A stretch of 64,000 nt of DNA from Betaproteobacteria bacterium (GTDB lineage: Bacteria; Pseudomonadota; Gammaproteobacteria; Burkholderiales; Rhodocyclaceae). Location of the stretch: NCBI GenBank assembly GCA_016208415.1, contig JACQYB010000031.1, positions 109,461 to 173,460 on the forward strand, read 5' to 3'. The position numbers and the translations under genes are program-made. Position 1 is the stretch's first letter. Each line of letters begins with the position of its first letter. Positions 7,884 through 16,950 of the stretch are shown in pieces. Below the pieces are notes generated by a model. The model made no database searches and was not told the DNA's origin. It worked only from the letters and a program-made list of their open reading frames with translations.

Positions 7884-8845
7884 CCGGCGACCCCACCGCG
7901 CAAGTCATCGAGCAATGCCGCGAAGTCCGCAGGCAGCGCCGCCTCCCACTCCATCTCCGTGCCGCTGCCGGGATGGACAAGCGCCAGGCGAAAGGCATGC
8001 AATGCCTGACGCCCGAACCGGTGTGCCCCGATCCGACGCCCCGCATAGGTGCTGTCGCCGACGAGGGGATGTCCGAGACTGGCCATATGGACCCGGATCT
8101 GATGTGTTCGCCCCGTCTCCAATGAACACTCCGTCAGCGTGGCGCCGGGAAGCTCTTCCAGCGCACGCCAGCGGGTACGCGCCTCCCGCCCACCTGCCAC
8201 CACGGCCATGCGGGTGCGATGAACCGGATGCCGGCCGATGGGCGCGTCCACCACCCCCGTACCGACGAGGCGTCCGAGAACCAGCGCTAGGTAGCTACGG
8301 CGCACGGTGCGCGCCTGCATCTGCCGCACGAGGTGGGTCTGGGATTCCAGGGTCTTGGCGACGACCAGCAGTCCGCTGGTGTCCTTGTCGAGCCGATGGA
8401 CGATGCCGGCCCGGGGCAGCGCCGCCGCCCCGGACCAGTGATGCAGCAGCGCATTGAGCAGGGTGCCGTCGGCAATCCCGCTGCCGGGATGGACCACCAG
8501 ACCCGCCGGCTTATCCACCACCAGCAGGGCCTCGTCCTCGAAAATCACGTTGAGAGCAATGGCCTGGGCGGCATGCCCACGGTCGGAGGATGCCGGCTCC
8601 GGCCGAATCCTGATGTGCTCTCCGCCCCACAGGCGCCGGCGCACGTCGGTGGGTGCCCCGTCCACCTCGACTCGCCCCTCGCGCACCCACTCCTGCAACC
8701 TGCTGCGCGAATGCTCCGGAAACATCCGCGCCAGTGCCTGATCAAGGCGCATGCCAATGTGCTCGGCACTCGCCGATGCCGTGGGCGGCGCGGGGTCGGA
8801 GAGCCCGGGAGGCGATGCGCTATAATCCGCCGTCGGATTTTTCAC
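7880..8845 (-). CDS. rluD: 23S rRNA pseudouridine synthase RluD
   Basis: Makes pseudouridines 1911, 1915 and 1917 in helix 69 of 23S rRNA. N-terminal S4-like domain (RLDQALARMFPEHSRSRLQ), then the RluA-type catalytic domain with HRLDKDTSGLLVVAKT carrying the catalytic Asp, and LETGRTHQIRVHM. The GTG start at 8845 gives 321 aa, close to the family length. A longer in-frame start at 8938 would run into bamD on the other strand and add residues without similarity; an ATG at 8752 would cut into the S4 domain. The ribosome binding site is weak. It diverges from bamD, with the starts 26 bases apart, and continues into pgeF. Confidence 0.92.
   Translation of the reverse strand: MKNPTADYSASPPGLSDPAPPTASASAEHIGMRLDQALARMFPEHSRSRLQEWVREGRVEVDGAPTDVRRRLWGGEHIRIRPEPASSDRGHAAQAIALNVIFEDEALLVVDKPAGLVVHPGSGIADGTLLNALLHHWSGAAALPRAGIVHRLDKDTSGLLVVAKTLESQTHLVRQMQARTVRRSYLALVLGRLVGTGVVDAPIGRHPVHRTRMAVVAGGREARTRWRALEELPGATLTECSLETGRTHQIRVHMASLGHPLVGDSTYAGRRIGAHRFGRQALHAFRLALVHPGSGTEMEWEAALPADFAALLDDLRGGVAG
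8821..8826 (+). promoter_or_regulatory. Candidate -10 box for bamD (TATAAT)
   Basis: A perfect TATAAT lies 44 bases upstream of the bamD ATG, within the first codons of divergent rluD. No convincing -35 hexamer is seen. This placement means the bamD promoter and the rluD 5' coding region share sequence. Confidence 0.5.
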
Positions 8846-8870
8846 CGGATTTCTGTGCGAGGCCAAACAA

Positions 8871-9656
8871 ATGCGTAGTTTAGCGGCAATCATTGTGCTG
8901 CTGTTCCTGGCGGGCTGCGGTGTGCTGCCCGAAGCCAAGGACGAGACAGCAGGCTGGTCGGCACAGAAGCTCTATTCCGAGGCACGCGGGTCGATGGGCG
9001 AGGGTTCGTACGACCAGGCCATCAAGTACTTCGAAAAGCTCGAGGCGCGCTACCCCTATGGGCGCTATGCGCAGCAGGCCCAACTCGAGGTGGCCTACGC
9101 GCACTACCGCCAGAACGAGCCCGCAGCGGCGATCGCGGCCGCCGACCGCTTCATCAAGCTCCACCCTAACCACCCCAATGTCGACTACGCGCATTACCTC
9201 AAGGGGCTGGTGAATTTCAACGAGGATCTGGGCCTGTTCGCGAGCATCTCCCGGCAGGACCAGAGCGAGCGCGACCCCAAGGCGGCGCGCGAGTCCTTCG
9301 ACACCTTCAAGGAACTCGTGGCGCGCTTTCCAGACAGCAAGTACGCGCCCGACTCCATTCAACGGATGGCGTATCTGGTCAATGCCCTGGCGTCCCATGA
9401 GGTGCATGTGGCGCGCTACTACATGCGCCGGGGGGCCTACCTTGCGGCGGTAAACCGGGCCCAGTACGCGGTGCAGCACTATCCCCAGGCCCCTGCGCTC
9501 GAGGAGGCGATGTTCATCATCGTGAAGGGGTACGAGGAACTCGGAATGAAGGATCTGCGTGACGACGCCGAACGCGTCATGCGCAAGAACTTCCCCGACA
9601 GTGCGTACTACAAGCGTGGGCTGGAATCCGGCAGCCCCTGGTGGAAGCTCTGGTGA
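8871..9656 (+). CDS. bamD: Outer membrane protein assembly factor BamD (ComL)
   Basis: Lipoprotein partner of BamA in the outer-membrane beta-barrel assembly machine. 261 aa. Signal peptide MRSLAAIIVLLFLAGC with lipobox LAGC, so Cys16 should be lipidated; the next residue is Gly, consistent with outer-membrane sorting. The mature part has the tetratricopeptide-like repeats of the family: LYSEARGSMGEGSYDQAIKY, LEVAYAHYRQNEPAAAI and FKELVARFPDSKYAPDS. The C-terminus SAYYKRGLESGSPWWKLW is typical of betaproteobacterial BamD. bamA lies in the same window at 45.1 kb. Confidence 0.97.
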   Translation: MRSLAAIIVLLFLAGCGVLPEAKDETAGWSAQKLYSEARGSMGEGSYDQAIKYFEKLEARYPYGRYAQQAQLEVAYAHYRQNEPAAAIAAADRFIKLHPNHPNVDYAHYLKGLVNFNEDLGLFASISRQDQSERDPKAARESFDTFKELVARFPDSKYAPDSIQRMAYLVNALASHEVHVARYYMRRGAYLAAVNRAQYAVQHYPQAPALEEAMFIIVKGYEELGMKDLRDDAERVMRKNFPDSAYYKRGLESGSPWWKLW

Positions 9657-9699
9657 GGGCATTCCCGCAACATATGGGGCAGCGGCTGCACGGTTAGGC

Positions 9700-11064
9700 T
9701 CAACGCGGACTTCGCTGCAGGACATGGCTCGCGTCCACGGCGTGCGCCATGTCCTGCAGCGCCGCCGACACCTCCACTGCATACGGGCGCGGGGCCGGAT
9801 CCAGCGCGCGCAGTGTCTCCGGCAGCCGCGCCAGTTCCGCGGCCGCGTGCTCACGCACGACGGACAGCGCGGGTGACGGCCCGATACGGCGCCCCGCGCG
9901 CATGACCGGGCGAAGCAGTGGTTCGCCGGTACCCTCCCCCCCTTCCAGCCCCAGCGTGTCGCCATCAGGATGGCCCGAGGCATCCAGCCGCCGCCAGACC
10001 TGCTTGCGCCCCGGCCACGTGGCCTTGCCCTCCGAACGCTTGCGCCGCGGCAGGCTATCGTACTCTTCCAGCTTGTACGCGCAGTCGAGGTAGGGATGAT
10101 CCGCGGAGGTATTCATGCGGGTACCGACTCCGAACCCATCGATGGGCGCGCCGCCGCGCACCAGGTCGCGCAGCCGGTATTCGTCCAGGTTGCCGCTGGC
10201 GAAGATGCGCACCTCCTGCATCCCCCCGCCATCGAGGATGGCGCGAACGCGGCGCGCGTGGTCCGCCAGATCGCCGCTGTCCAGGCGCACCGCCTGTATC
10301 GGGATGCCGTCCGCGCGCAGACGCCGTGCCAGGGCGACGACATCCTGGGCTGCCGCCTCGGTATCGTAGGTGTCGATGAGCAAGGTCGTGCCGCCGGGAT
10401 GGCAGCGGGCAAAATGCTCGAAAGCATCCGTCTCGCGCTCATGCGCCTGGACGTAGGAATGTGCCATGGTGCCGAAGAGCGGGATGTCCCAGCGCAACCC
10501 AGCCAGAACCGTGGCCGTCCCCGTGAAGCCGGCGACGTACGCTGCCCGGGCGGAGAGCAGGCCGGCCTCTGCGCCGTGGGCGCGCCGCAGGCCGAAATCC
10601 ACCAGCATCCGGCCCTCCGCCGCCAGGGTGCAGCGCGCTGCCTTGGAGGCCACCATGGTCTGGAACTGCAACAGGTTGATCAGCCGTGACTCCACCAGTT
10701 GCGCCTGCGGGAGCGGCGCCACCACGCGCAACAACGGTTCGTCTGCGAAGCAGATCGTGCCTTCCGGCAGGGCGTCCACGTCGCCGGCAAAGCGCCACTG
10801 CGCCAGGCTGTCGACGAACTCACGCCGGAAGCGCCCGCAGCCGGCAAGCCAGTCGAGTTCCGCCTTCGAGAAGCGCGCCTGCTCCAGATAATCGAGTGCC
10901 TGCTCAAGCCCCGCGGCCACAAGGAAGTTGCGCCCGAGGGGCAGCTTGCGCACGAAAAACTCAAACACCGCCGTGCCCACCATCCCGCGCGTCCAGTAAG
11001 CCTGGAGCATGGTGAGCTGGTAGAGGTCGGTGAGCAGGATGCCCCCCGCATCCATCCCGGTCAT
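9700..11064 (-). CDS. pncB: Nicotinate phosphoribosyltransferase
   Basis: Converts nicotinate and PRPP to nicotinate mononucleotide (Preiss-Handler route to NAD). 454 aa. Motifs: LLTDLYQLTMLQAYW at the N-terminus, FFVRKLPLGRNFLVAAGL, the phospho-histidine region GTMAHSYVQAHE, and LLIDTYDT...VRLDSGDL followed by GVGTRMNTSADHP of the phosphate-binding barrel. The ATG overlaps the pncA stop (ATGA). PncA makes nicotinate from nicotinamide and PncB uses it, so the two coupled genes form a complete nicotinamide salvage step. The length and the tail ending DASHVLQRSPR resemble the longer bacterial and archaeal type rather than the 400-aa enterobacterial form. Confidence 0.94.
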   Translation of the reverse strand: MTGMDAGGILLTDLYQLTMLQAYWTRGMVGTAVFEFFVRKLPLGRNFLVAAGLEQALDYLEQARFSKAELDWLAGCGRFRREFVDSLAQWRFAGDVDALPEGTICFADEPLLRVVAPLPQAQLVESRLINLLQFQTMVASKAARCTLAAEGRMLVDFGLRRAHGAEAGLLSARAAYVAGFTGTATVLAGLRWDIPLFGTMAHSYVQAHERETDAFEHFARCHPGGTTLLIDTYDTEAAAQDVVALARRLRADGIPIQAVRLDSGDLADHARRVRAILDGGGMQEVRIFASGNLDEYRLRDLVRGGAPIDGFGVGTRMNTSADHPYLDCAYKLEEYDSLPRRKRSEGKATWPGRKQVWRRLDASGHPDGDTLGLEGGEGTGEPLLRPVMRAGRRIGPSPALSVVREHAAAELARLPETLRALDPAPRPYAVEVSAALQDMAHAVDASHVLQRSPR

Positions 11065-11666
11065 GGCGATGAGGCCATGGCGCCCGTACTGGTCACGATG
11101 GTGCCCAGTTGCCGCATTTCGGATACCGCGCGTGCTCCATCACCAGCGTTGACATCCACCGCGCGGATCGCGTCCTCGAACAGCACGACCTCGTATCCCA
11201 GGCGGCGCGCGTCCCGTACCGTATTGAGCACGCAGTAGTCGGTGGCCAGTCCGCCGACGAACAGCCGGCGCGCACCCAGTTCTCTCAGGCGCAAATCAAG
11301 ATCCGTGCCGCCGAACCCGGAATACGCGTCCTGATCGGCGCCAGTGGCCTTGGAGACAATGGACACGGAGCACGGCAGGTCGAGCGCCGACGCAAACGAA
11401 GCGCCGCGGGTGCCCGACACGCAATGCGGTGGCCAGGGTCCGCCGCGCGCCTTGAAGGAACAATGATCCGCCGGGTGCCAGTCGCGGGTGGCGAACACCG
11501 GCAGGCCGCGCCGGCCAAACTGCGCGAGCAGGGTGTTGAGCGGCGCGATCACCTCATCGCCTCCGGGAACGGCAAGGCTCCCGCCAGGAAGAAAGTCGTT
11601 CTGGACGTCCACCACGACGAGCCCATCGCCGTCCTCGAGCGCGATTGGGCGTGCACAGTTGCTCAT
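11061..11666 (-). CDS. pncA: Nicotinamidase / pyrazinamidase
   Basis: Cysteine hydrolase of the isochorismatase superfamily that deaminates nicotinamide to nicotinate. 201 aa. Catalytic triad visible: D20 in VVDVQNDF, K106 in SKATGADQ, C145 in GLATDYCVLNT. Metal ligands D62, H64 and H68 lie in TRDWHPADH. The gene is locked between the Lon-like protease and pncB by ATGA overlaps at both ends, so all three are presumably made from one message. Confidence 0.96.
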   Translation of the reverse strand: MSNCARPIALEDGDGLVVVDVQNDFLPGGSLAVPGGDEVIAPLNTLLAQFGRRGLPVFATRDWHPADHCSFKARGGPWPPHCVSGTRGASFASALDLPCSVSIVSKATGADQDAYSGFGGTDLDLRLRELGARRLFVGGLATDYCVLNTVRDARRLGYEVVLFEDAIRAVDVNAGDGARAVSEMRQLGTIVTSTGAMASSP

Positions 11667-14116
11667 GGCTCCTTGCTCCCATGGGATTTCGCGTTGTGCC
11701 GCCGACGCGGCTTGCGGCGCGAAGCCGCGCCCTGCGCGAAGGACTGCCGCATGAGCGACATCTGGGCCAGTTGGGCAGCCACCAGATAGTTGATGCTGCC
11801 GGGGGGAACGATACCCTCCTCGTCCGGCGCACCCGCCGGCACGCCGGTGAGGATCTCCAGTGCCTGATCCACCTCACCCACCGCCCAGACATGGAACTTG
11901 CCTTCGCCCACTGCCGCCACCACCTCCTCCCGCAACATCAGATGCCTTACATTGGACAGGGGGATGATGACCCCGTGATCACCCGAGAGGCCGCGCGCTG
12001 CACAAACGTCGAAAAACCCCTCGATCTTCTCGTTGACGCCTCCGATGGCCTGGACCTGTCCGTACTGATTGACCGAACCGGTCACGGCCAGGCACTGCCG
12101 GATCGGCAAGGCCGCGAGCGCCGACAGCAGCGCGCACAACTCGGCCAGGCTGGCGCTGTCGCCCTCCACCGGCCCGTAGCTCTGCTCGAACACGAGGCTC
12201 GCTGCAACAGACAGCGGGGTATTTCGGGAATAGCGCATGGCCAGGAACGAGGACAGGATCATCACACCCTTGGAATGGATGGCGCCCCCCAGTTCGGCCT
12301 CGCGCTCGATATCGATGACGTCGCCGTCACCCAGCCGCGCCGTGGCCGTGATGCGCACCGGGTGGCCGAAGGCCGATTCGCCCGGGTCCACCACCGCCAG
12401 GCCGTTGATCTGTCCAACCTGGGCGCCGCCGGTATCGATGAGCAGGGTCCCATGCAGCACCGCCTCCCGTACGCGGTTGCGCAGGCGGTCAGCGCGCTGC
12501 TCCCGAGCCCGCAACGCACCGACCACGTCATCGCGCAGCACCGTGTCCTGCCTGGCCAGGGCGGCCCGGTGGTCGGCCTCGCACATGAGATCGGCCAGCC
12601 AGCGGGTTCGGGTGGACAGCTTGTCCGCATCCTGGGCCTCGCGCGCGCTTTGCTCAACCAGGCGCGCAACGGCGCCGCAATCGAAAGGCCGCAGGCCGTG
12701 GGCACGGCCCAGGGTGGCGACCAGCCGTGCCTGCAACGCCACGCTGCTTGCGTCACGCGCCACGTCGCTCTCGAAATCCGCAGCGACCTTGAACAGTTCT
12801 GCGAACTCGGGGTCGAGTTCGCGCAGCACGTAGTACTCGTAGGCGGTGCCGATCAGAATCACCTTGACCCGCAGGGGAATCGGTTCGGGCTCCAGCGCCA
12901 CGGAACTGCCGATTCCGAGCATCTGCCCCCAGGACTCGATACGCACCTGCCCGGACCTGAGCGCGCGCTTCAGACCGTCCCAGGCGTAGGGCTGCAGCAG
13001 CACCTTGATGGCGTCAAGCACCAGATAGCCGCCGTTGGCACGGTGCAGGGCTCCCGCCCGGATCATGGTGAAGTTGCTCACCAGCGTGCCGAGGTGGGAT
13101 TGCTGATCGACCCGTCCCACGAGGTTGGCGTAATTCGGATGATCTTCGTGGATCAACGGTGCGCACTTGGCCGCGCGGTTATCCACCAGCAGATTGACCT
13201 GGTAGCGCTGCAGCGAAATCGTGCCGCTCATCAGCACCGAAGCGAGATCCTTTTCCTGGCGTGGCTGTTCGCGCAGTTCCTCGCCCACCTCGACCACGTC
13301 CTGCAGCACCTGGTCCAGAAACGACAAGACGTTGAGCAGATCCGTGTAATGCTCCTTGATCTCCTCCACCAGGTGCCCGACCGCCGAGCGCAGCGCATCG
13401 CGGCTGGCGTCGCGAACCCCCTTCTGGAGTTCCCGGCGCCAGCGCGGAAATTGGTGCAGGAGCTTGTGCAGTTGTTCGTGGAACGACTGCATGAGTCCAT
13501 CGAGACGCTGCTTCTCGTCGTCCGCAAGCGCCTCGAAGGCCTCCGGATCCATTGCCTCCCCGTCCTTCATGGGTGCGAACACGAACCCGTGGGGGGTCCG
13601 CAGCAGGGCGATGCCCTGTTCCGACGAGGCCTGCCCGAGGTGCCGCAGTGCTTCTTCCTCGCGTGTCTTGTATTCCTCCTGGAGCCCGTCGATGCGGCCC
13701 CGGTATTCGTCGCTCTCGAATGCCGCGGCGATGGTCGGCCCCAGATCGGCAACGAACTTCTGCATGTCGTCACGCAGTTGCGCGCCCCTTCCCGCGGGCA
13801 AGGGCAGCGCACGCGGGCAACTCGGGTCGGAGAAGTTGTTGACGTAGCACCAGTCGCCGGGGGGCAACTGCCGCGCGCACTGCGCGTCCAGAATGCGCCG
13901 CACGGTGGCATGGCGTCCCGAGCCGGGCTCCCCGAGCACAAATGGGTTGAAGCCGGGACGGAGAACGCCCATGGAAAAACGGATCGCCTCGTGCGCCCGG
14001 GCCTGGCCGAAGGAGTCTTCGAGGTCCGGCAAGTCTGCGGTGGTGCGAAAACCGAGGCTTTCCGGATCGCACTGCGTGAAAAGCAGCCCGGGGGCGAGCG
14101 GAGTAAGGTTCGTCAT
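11663..14116 (-). CDS. Lon-like ATP-dependent protease (AAA_32/LonB-type, YcbZ-like)
   Basis: Predicted serine-lysine protease fused to an AAA+ module. The start at 14116 (MTNLTPLAPGLLF) gives 817 aa; an in-frame start at 14218 adds unrelated residues. N-terminal segment, then a nucleotide-binding region with a degenerate Walker A (GEPGSGRHA, no Lys), a long helical insertion (about residues 150-330), the second AAA part with GALHRANGGYLVLDAI, and a C-terminal Lon protease domain: PVEGDSASLAEL with the catalytic Ser and NEKIEGFFDVC with the catalytic Lys. The degenerate P-loop is normal for this family. Substrates unknown. It is the first gene of a three-gene operon with pncA and pncB. Confidence 0.9.
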   Translation of the reverse strand: MTNLTPLAPGLLFTQCDPESLGFRTTADLPDLEDSFGQARAHEAIRFSMGVLRPGFNPFVLGEPGSGRHATVRRILDAQCARQLPPGDWCYVNNFSDPSCPRALPLPAGRGAQLRDDMQKFVADLGPTIAAAFESDEYRGRIDGLQEEYKTREEEALRHLGQASSEQGIALLRTPHGFVFAPMKDGEAMDPEAFEALADDEKQRLDGLMQSFHEQLHKLLHQFPRWRRELQKGVRDASRDALRSAVGHLVEEIKEHYTDLLNVLSFLDQVLQDVVEVGEELREQPRQEKDLASVLMSGTISLQRYQVNLLVDNRAAKCAPLIHEDHPNYANLVGRVDQQSHLGTLVSNFTMIRAGALHRANGGYLVLDAIKVLLQPYAWDGLKRALRSGQVRIESWGQMLGIGSSVALEPEPIPLRVKVILIGTAYEYYVLRELDPEFAELFKVAADFESDVARDASSVALQARLVATLGRAHGLRPFDCGAVARLVEQSAREAQDADKLSTRTRWLADLMCEADHRAALARQDTVLRDDVVGALRAREQRADRLRNRVREAVLHGTLLIDTGGAQVGQINGLAVVDPGESAFGHPVRITATARLGDGDVIDIEREAELGGAIHSKGVMILSSFLAMRYSRNTPLSVAASLVFEQSYGPVEGDSASLAELCALLSALAALPIRQCLAVTGSVNQYGQVQAIGGVNEKIEGFFDVCAARGLSGDHGVIIPLSNVRHLMLREEVVAAVGEGKFHVWAVGEVDQALEILTGVPAGAPDEEGIVPPGSINYLVAAQLAQMSLMRQSFAQGAASRRKPRRRHNAKSHGSKEP

Positions 14117-14377
14117 GATGTTTCGTGTCGTTGTTGGTGCGCCCTGCCTCTCCCGCCATGGGAGCATCAGGCCGAATGCTGCACGCAGCCGACCTTGCAT
14201 GCCTCCATGGTGCCGCACGGATCAGGATCGTCGCAACAGCCGGCCGTCGACCCATTGACAAGGGTCAAGTCCGACGTCTCCGCGCCCGGCCGCCGTGACC
14301 CACGACAACGCCAACCTTCCCGTAGGATGCGAGAGGGTTTAACATGTTTTTGGACCTGGTAGTCGCAAGGAGGACGA

Positions 14378-14659
14378 ATGGCTACGATCATCCCCGAAAC
14401 GCCCGCGGATTTCGACGACCGGAGAGTCATCGAGCGCCCGGACGGCTTCTATTGGCAGAATCGTCGCACCGGCGAGGAATACGGTCCATTCGCCACCTTG
14501 GCTGAAGCGCAAGCCGACATGGAGTACAGTGCGGACGCTGATCTGGAGGCCGGCCCAGCCGATCTCGACCAGGCGGAGGACGAGATCGGGATCGCCGACT
14601 GGATCGATCCCGATACCGGCCTCCCGGCGGAGGAGTCGATACCGCGGCTCGACGACTGA
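14378..14659 (+). CDS. Conserved hypothetical acidic protein
   Basis: 93-aa protein starting MATIIPETPADFDDRRVIER with a very good ribosome binding site (AAGGAGG, 7 bases before ATG). It is soluble and strongly acidic in its C-terminal half (DADLEAGPADLDQAEDEIG). The segment PDGFYWQNRRTGEEYGPFAT resembles the short beta-rich repeats in which a residue, a Tyr-Trp pair and a Gly-Pro turn are conserved in unknown proteobacterial proteins. No signal peptide and no known domain recognised. The 261 bases upstream contain no gene; divergent transcription from the Lon-like gene starts there. Confidence 0.75.
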   Translation: MATIIPETPADFDDRRVIERPDGFYWQNRRTGEEYGPFATLAEAQADMEYSADADLEAGPADLDQAEDEIGIADWIDPDTGLPAEESIPRLDD

Positions 14660-14844
14660 GGATCGGGTGCGCCGGAAGTCCTGTGCCACGCAATGGTTGG
14701 GGAGGTAGAGTTGTTCCCGTGTCCAATCCCGCTGCGGCATTGAACGTTGCTGGCGGTGCGAGGCGAGGTCTACCGGGCACGTTGCCGGAAGCTTGACGCC
14801 ATGCCGCCCGATGGCGCATCTACTCTACCGCTACGCGTACAGGC

Positions 14845-16059
14845 ATGAATGTAACGGAGCGTCTTTTCCTCCCCGTTCCCGACAATCGCGCCGACGAGTT
14901 GCGTCCGGACTACGGCGGCGGCAGTCTGGTCAATCTCACCGCCAGCCTGAGCCTGGCACTCGGCGGTGAGGCGCTTCCCTATCCCCCGCTGCGCGTCGCC
15001 GACGTCTGCGCATGGAAGCAGGCCCGCCATGTGGTGCTTCTTGTCATCGACGGGCTGGGGTTGCGCCATCTCGAGCGCGAAGCCGCGGGTGGCCACCTGC
15101 ATGGCCATCTCGTTGCATCGCTGACCTCGGTCTTTCCGTCTACCACGGCCAGCGCGGTCACCACCCTGCTCACCGGCCTGGCCCCGCAGCAACACGGCCT
15201 TACCGGCTGGCACATGTATTTTCGCGAGATCGGAGCGGTGGTCGCCCCGCTGCCGCTACGGGCGCGCTACGGTGGCCCGCCGCTCCCTTGCAGCGGGGTT
15301 GCGCCGGAATCGCTGTTGTTGCGCGCACCGATCTTTGACCGGTTTCCACTGCCCGCCCATGTCATTTCTCCTGCATCGATCGCCGATTCGGAGTTCACCA
15401 TCCTGCATGCCGGGCGTGCGCGCAGGATCGCATACGGACGAATGGACGAGATGTTCCGCATCATCGCAGAGGTGGCGCGCTCGCCACGCGCCGCGCGCAG
15501 CTTTTCCTATGCCTACTGGCCGGACCTCGACGCGGCGGCCCATGTCCATGGCGTCGACAGCAAACCGGTACGGGAACTGCTCTTTCGGCTGGACGAGGCG
15601 TTCGGTTGCTTGCTGAAGAGCATCGGAGGCACGGACAGCTTGGTGCTGGTCACCGCCGATCACGGCTTCGTGGACAGTCCGCCGGAGCGCCGCATCGATC
15701 TGGCGAACTGCCCGGAATTGTCCGGCATGCTGCGCATGCCGCTGTGCGGCGAGCGGCGCCTGGCCTACTGCTACGTGAAACCGGAATGTTTCGGCGAGTT
15801 CGCCCAAGCGGCCGATGCGCAGCTTGGCGGCACGGCAACGATCCTGCGCTCCGCAGATCTTATTGACGATGGCTGGTTCGGACCGGGGACGCCCCACCCG
15901 AGGCTGCACGAGCGTGTCGGCGATTTCACGCTCATCATGAAGCCGGGCTGGACAATCCGGGACACCGTGCCCGGCGAGCGTAACTTCGTCCAGGTCGGGG
16001 TGCATGGGGGCATCACCGCGGACGAGATGATGGTCCCGCTGATTTCCGCGACGGCGTAA
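14845..16059 (+). CDS. Alkaline phosphatase family protein (type I phosphodiesterase/nucleotide pyrophosphatase-like)
   Basis: Metal-dependent phosphodiesterase fold, 404 aa. Metal-site motifs: VVLLVIDGLGLRHL (first Asp), the nucleophile loop VFPSTTASAVTTLLTGLAP with the catalytic Thr, SYAYWPDLDAAAHVHG (Asp and His ligands), LVTADHGFVD (Asp-His), and VGVHGGITADEMMVPL (last His). All ligand positions of the family are present, so it should be active. There is no signal peptide, so it is probably cytoplasmic. No partner gene gives away the substrate. The 185 bases upstream hold nothing recognisable. Confidence 0.9.
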   Translation: MNVTERLFLPVPDNRADELRPDYGGGSLVNLTASLSLALGGEALPYPPLRVADVCAWKQARHVVLLVIDGLGLRHLEREAAGGHLHGHLVASLTSVFPSTTASAVTTLLTGLAPQQHGLTGWHMYFREIGAVVAPLPLRARYGGPPLPCSGVAPESLLLRAPIFDRFPLPAHVISPASIADSEFTILHAGRARRIAYGRMDEMFRIIAEVARSPRAARSFSYAYWPDLDAAAHVHGVDSKPVRELLFRLDEAFGCLLKSIGGTDSLVLVTADHGFVDSPPERRIDLANCPELSGMLRMPLCGERRLAYCYVKPECFGEFAQAADAQLGGTATILRSADLIDDGWFGPGTPHPRLHERVGDFTLIMKPGWTIRDTVPGERNFVQVGVHGGITADEMMVPLISATA

Positions 16060-16167
16060 GCGCGGCGGAATCGCGAATCCACGGGCCTGACCGCGCTGCG
16101 ATGGTGAAGGCCCCGAACGATCATTGCGCCAACCCGCCAGACCCTTGGCCAGCCCGGCCTGGCCACA

Positions 16168-16860
16168 ATGACCGTGAGATTTCCCCCGATGCATTCCTGG
16201 GTACTGACACCCCGCGAGGCCGTTGAACTGCAGCGACAACTCGCACCGCACGTGGAACGCCATGATCGCATCGGAACCGTGAATCGCGTGGCTGGGGTCG
16301 ACGCCGGGTTCGAGGACAGCGGACGCGTCACGCGGGCAGCGGTGGCCGTATTGTCTTTCCCCGGCCTTCAGCTCATCGATAGTGCGCTCGCCTGTGTGCC
16401 CACGAGCTTTCCGTATGTGCCCGGGCTCCTGTCGTTTCGGGAAGTGCCGGCGATACTCGCGGCCCTTGAGCGCTTGAGCGTGGCGCCGGATCTGATCTTG
16501 TGTGACGGTCAGGGCATTGCCCATCCCCGCCGCCTCGGCATCGCATCCCATCTGGGCATTCTTTCCGACATCCCCACCATAGGCGTAGCAAAGAGCCGGT
16601 TGACGGGTGTTTACGGCGCGGTGCCCGAAGGCCGGGGGAGTTGGGCTGCGCTGATCGATGGAGGCGAAGTGCTGGGCGCGGTGTTGCGCACGCGCCCAGG
16701 CGTGAAACCGCTCTTCGTCTCGGTGGGACACCGCGTCTGCCTCGACACGGCCGTGCAGTGGGTAATGGCCTGCGTGACGCGCTATCGCCTGCCGGAGACC
16801 ACCCGCTCGGCACATCGCCTGGCATCGGATACGCTGTCGCGCGCCACCCGGCTCGTGTGA
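16168..16860 (+). CDS. nfi: Endonuclease V (deoxyinosine-specific)
   Basis: Cleaves DNA one nucleotide 3' of deoxyinosine, starting repair of deaminated adenine. 230 aa. Family motifs in order: [12 protein letters not shown] with the first catalytic Asp, [17 protein letters not shown] with the PYxPGxLxFRE signature, [20 protein letters not shown] with the central Asp and conserved His, and IGVAKSRL. An internal ATG at 16189 is also possible. It stands as a single gene; the 108 bases before it hold nothing recognisable. Confidence 0.96.
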   Translation: MTVRFPPMHSWVLTPREAVELQRQLAPHVERHDRIGTVNRVAGVDAGFEDSGRVTRAAVAVLSFPGLQLIDSALACVPTSFPYVPGLLSFREVPAILAALERLSVAPDLILCDGQGIAHPRRLGIASHLGILSDIPTIGVAKSRLTGVYGAVPEGRGSWAALIDGGEVLGAVLRTRPGVKPLFVSVGHRVCLDTAVQWVMACVTRYRLPETTRSAHRLASDTLSRATRLV

Positions 16861-16950
16861 CGGGGAGGAACGCGTCGCCTGGCATGCGGCGCCTAAAGGC
16901 CTGCACTCTGCGTGCCGTAACAATGCGCATCGCTGCGTTCTGTGCAGGGG

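Noticed and set aside
11645-14362. A 905-codon open frame on the plus strand
   Set aside because: Antisense to the Lon-like protease gene; no domain and biased composition.
15256-16923. A 555-codon open frame on the minus strand
   Set aside because: Antisense to the phosphodiesterase and endonuclease V genes, both well supported by motifs.
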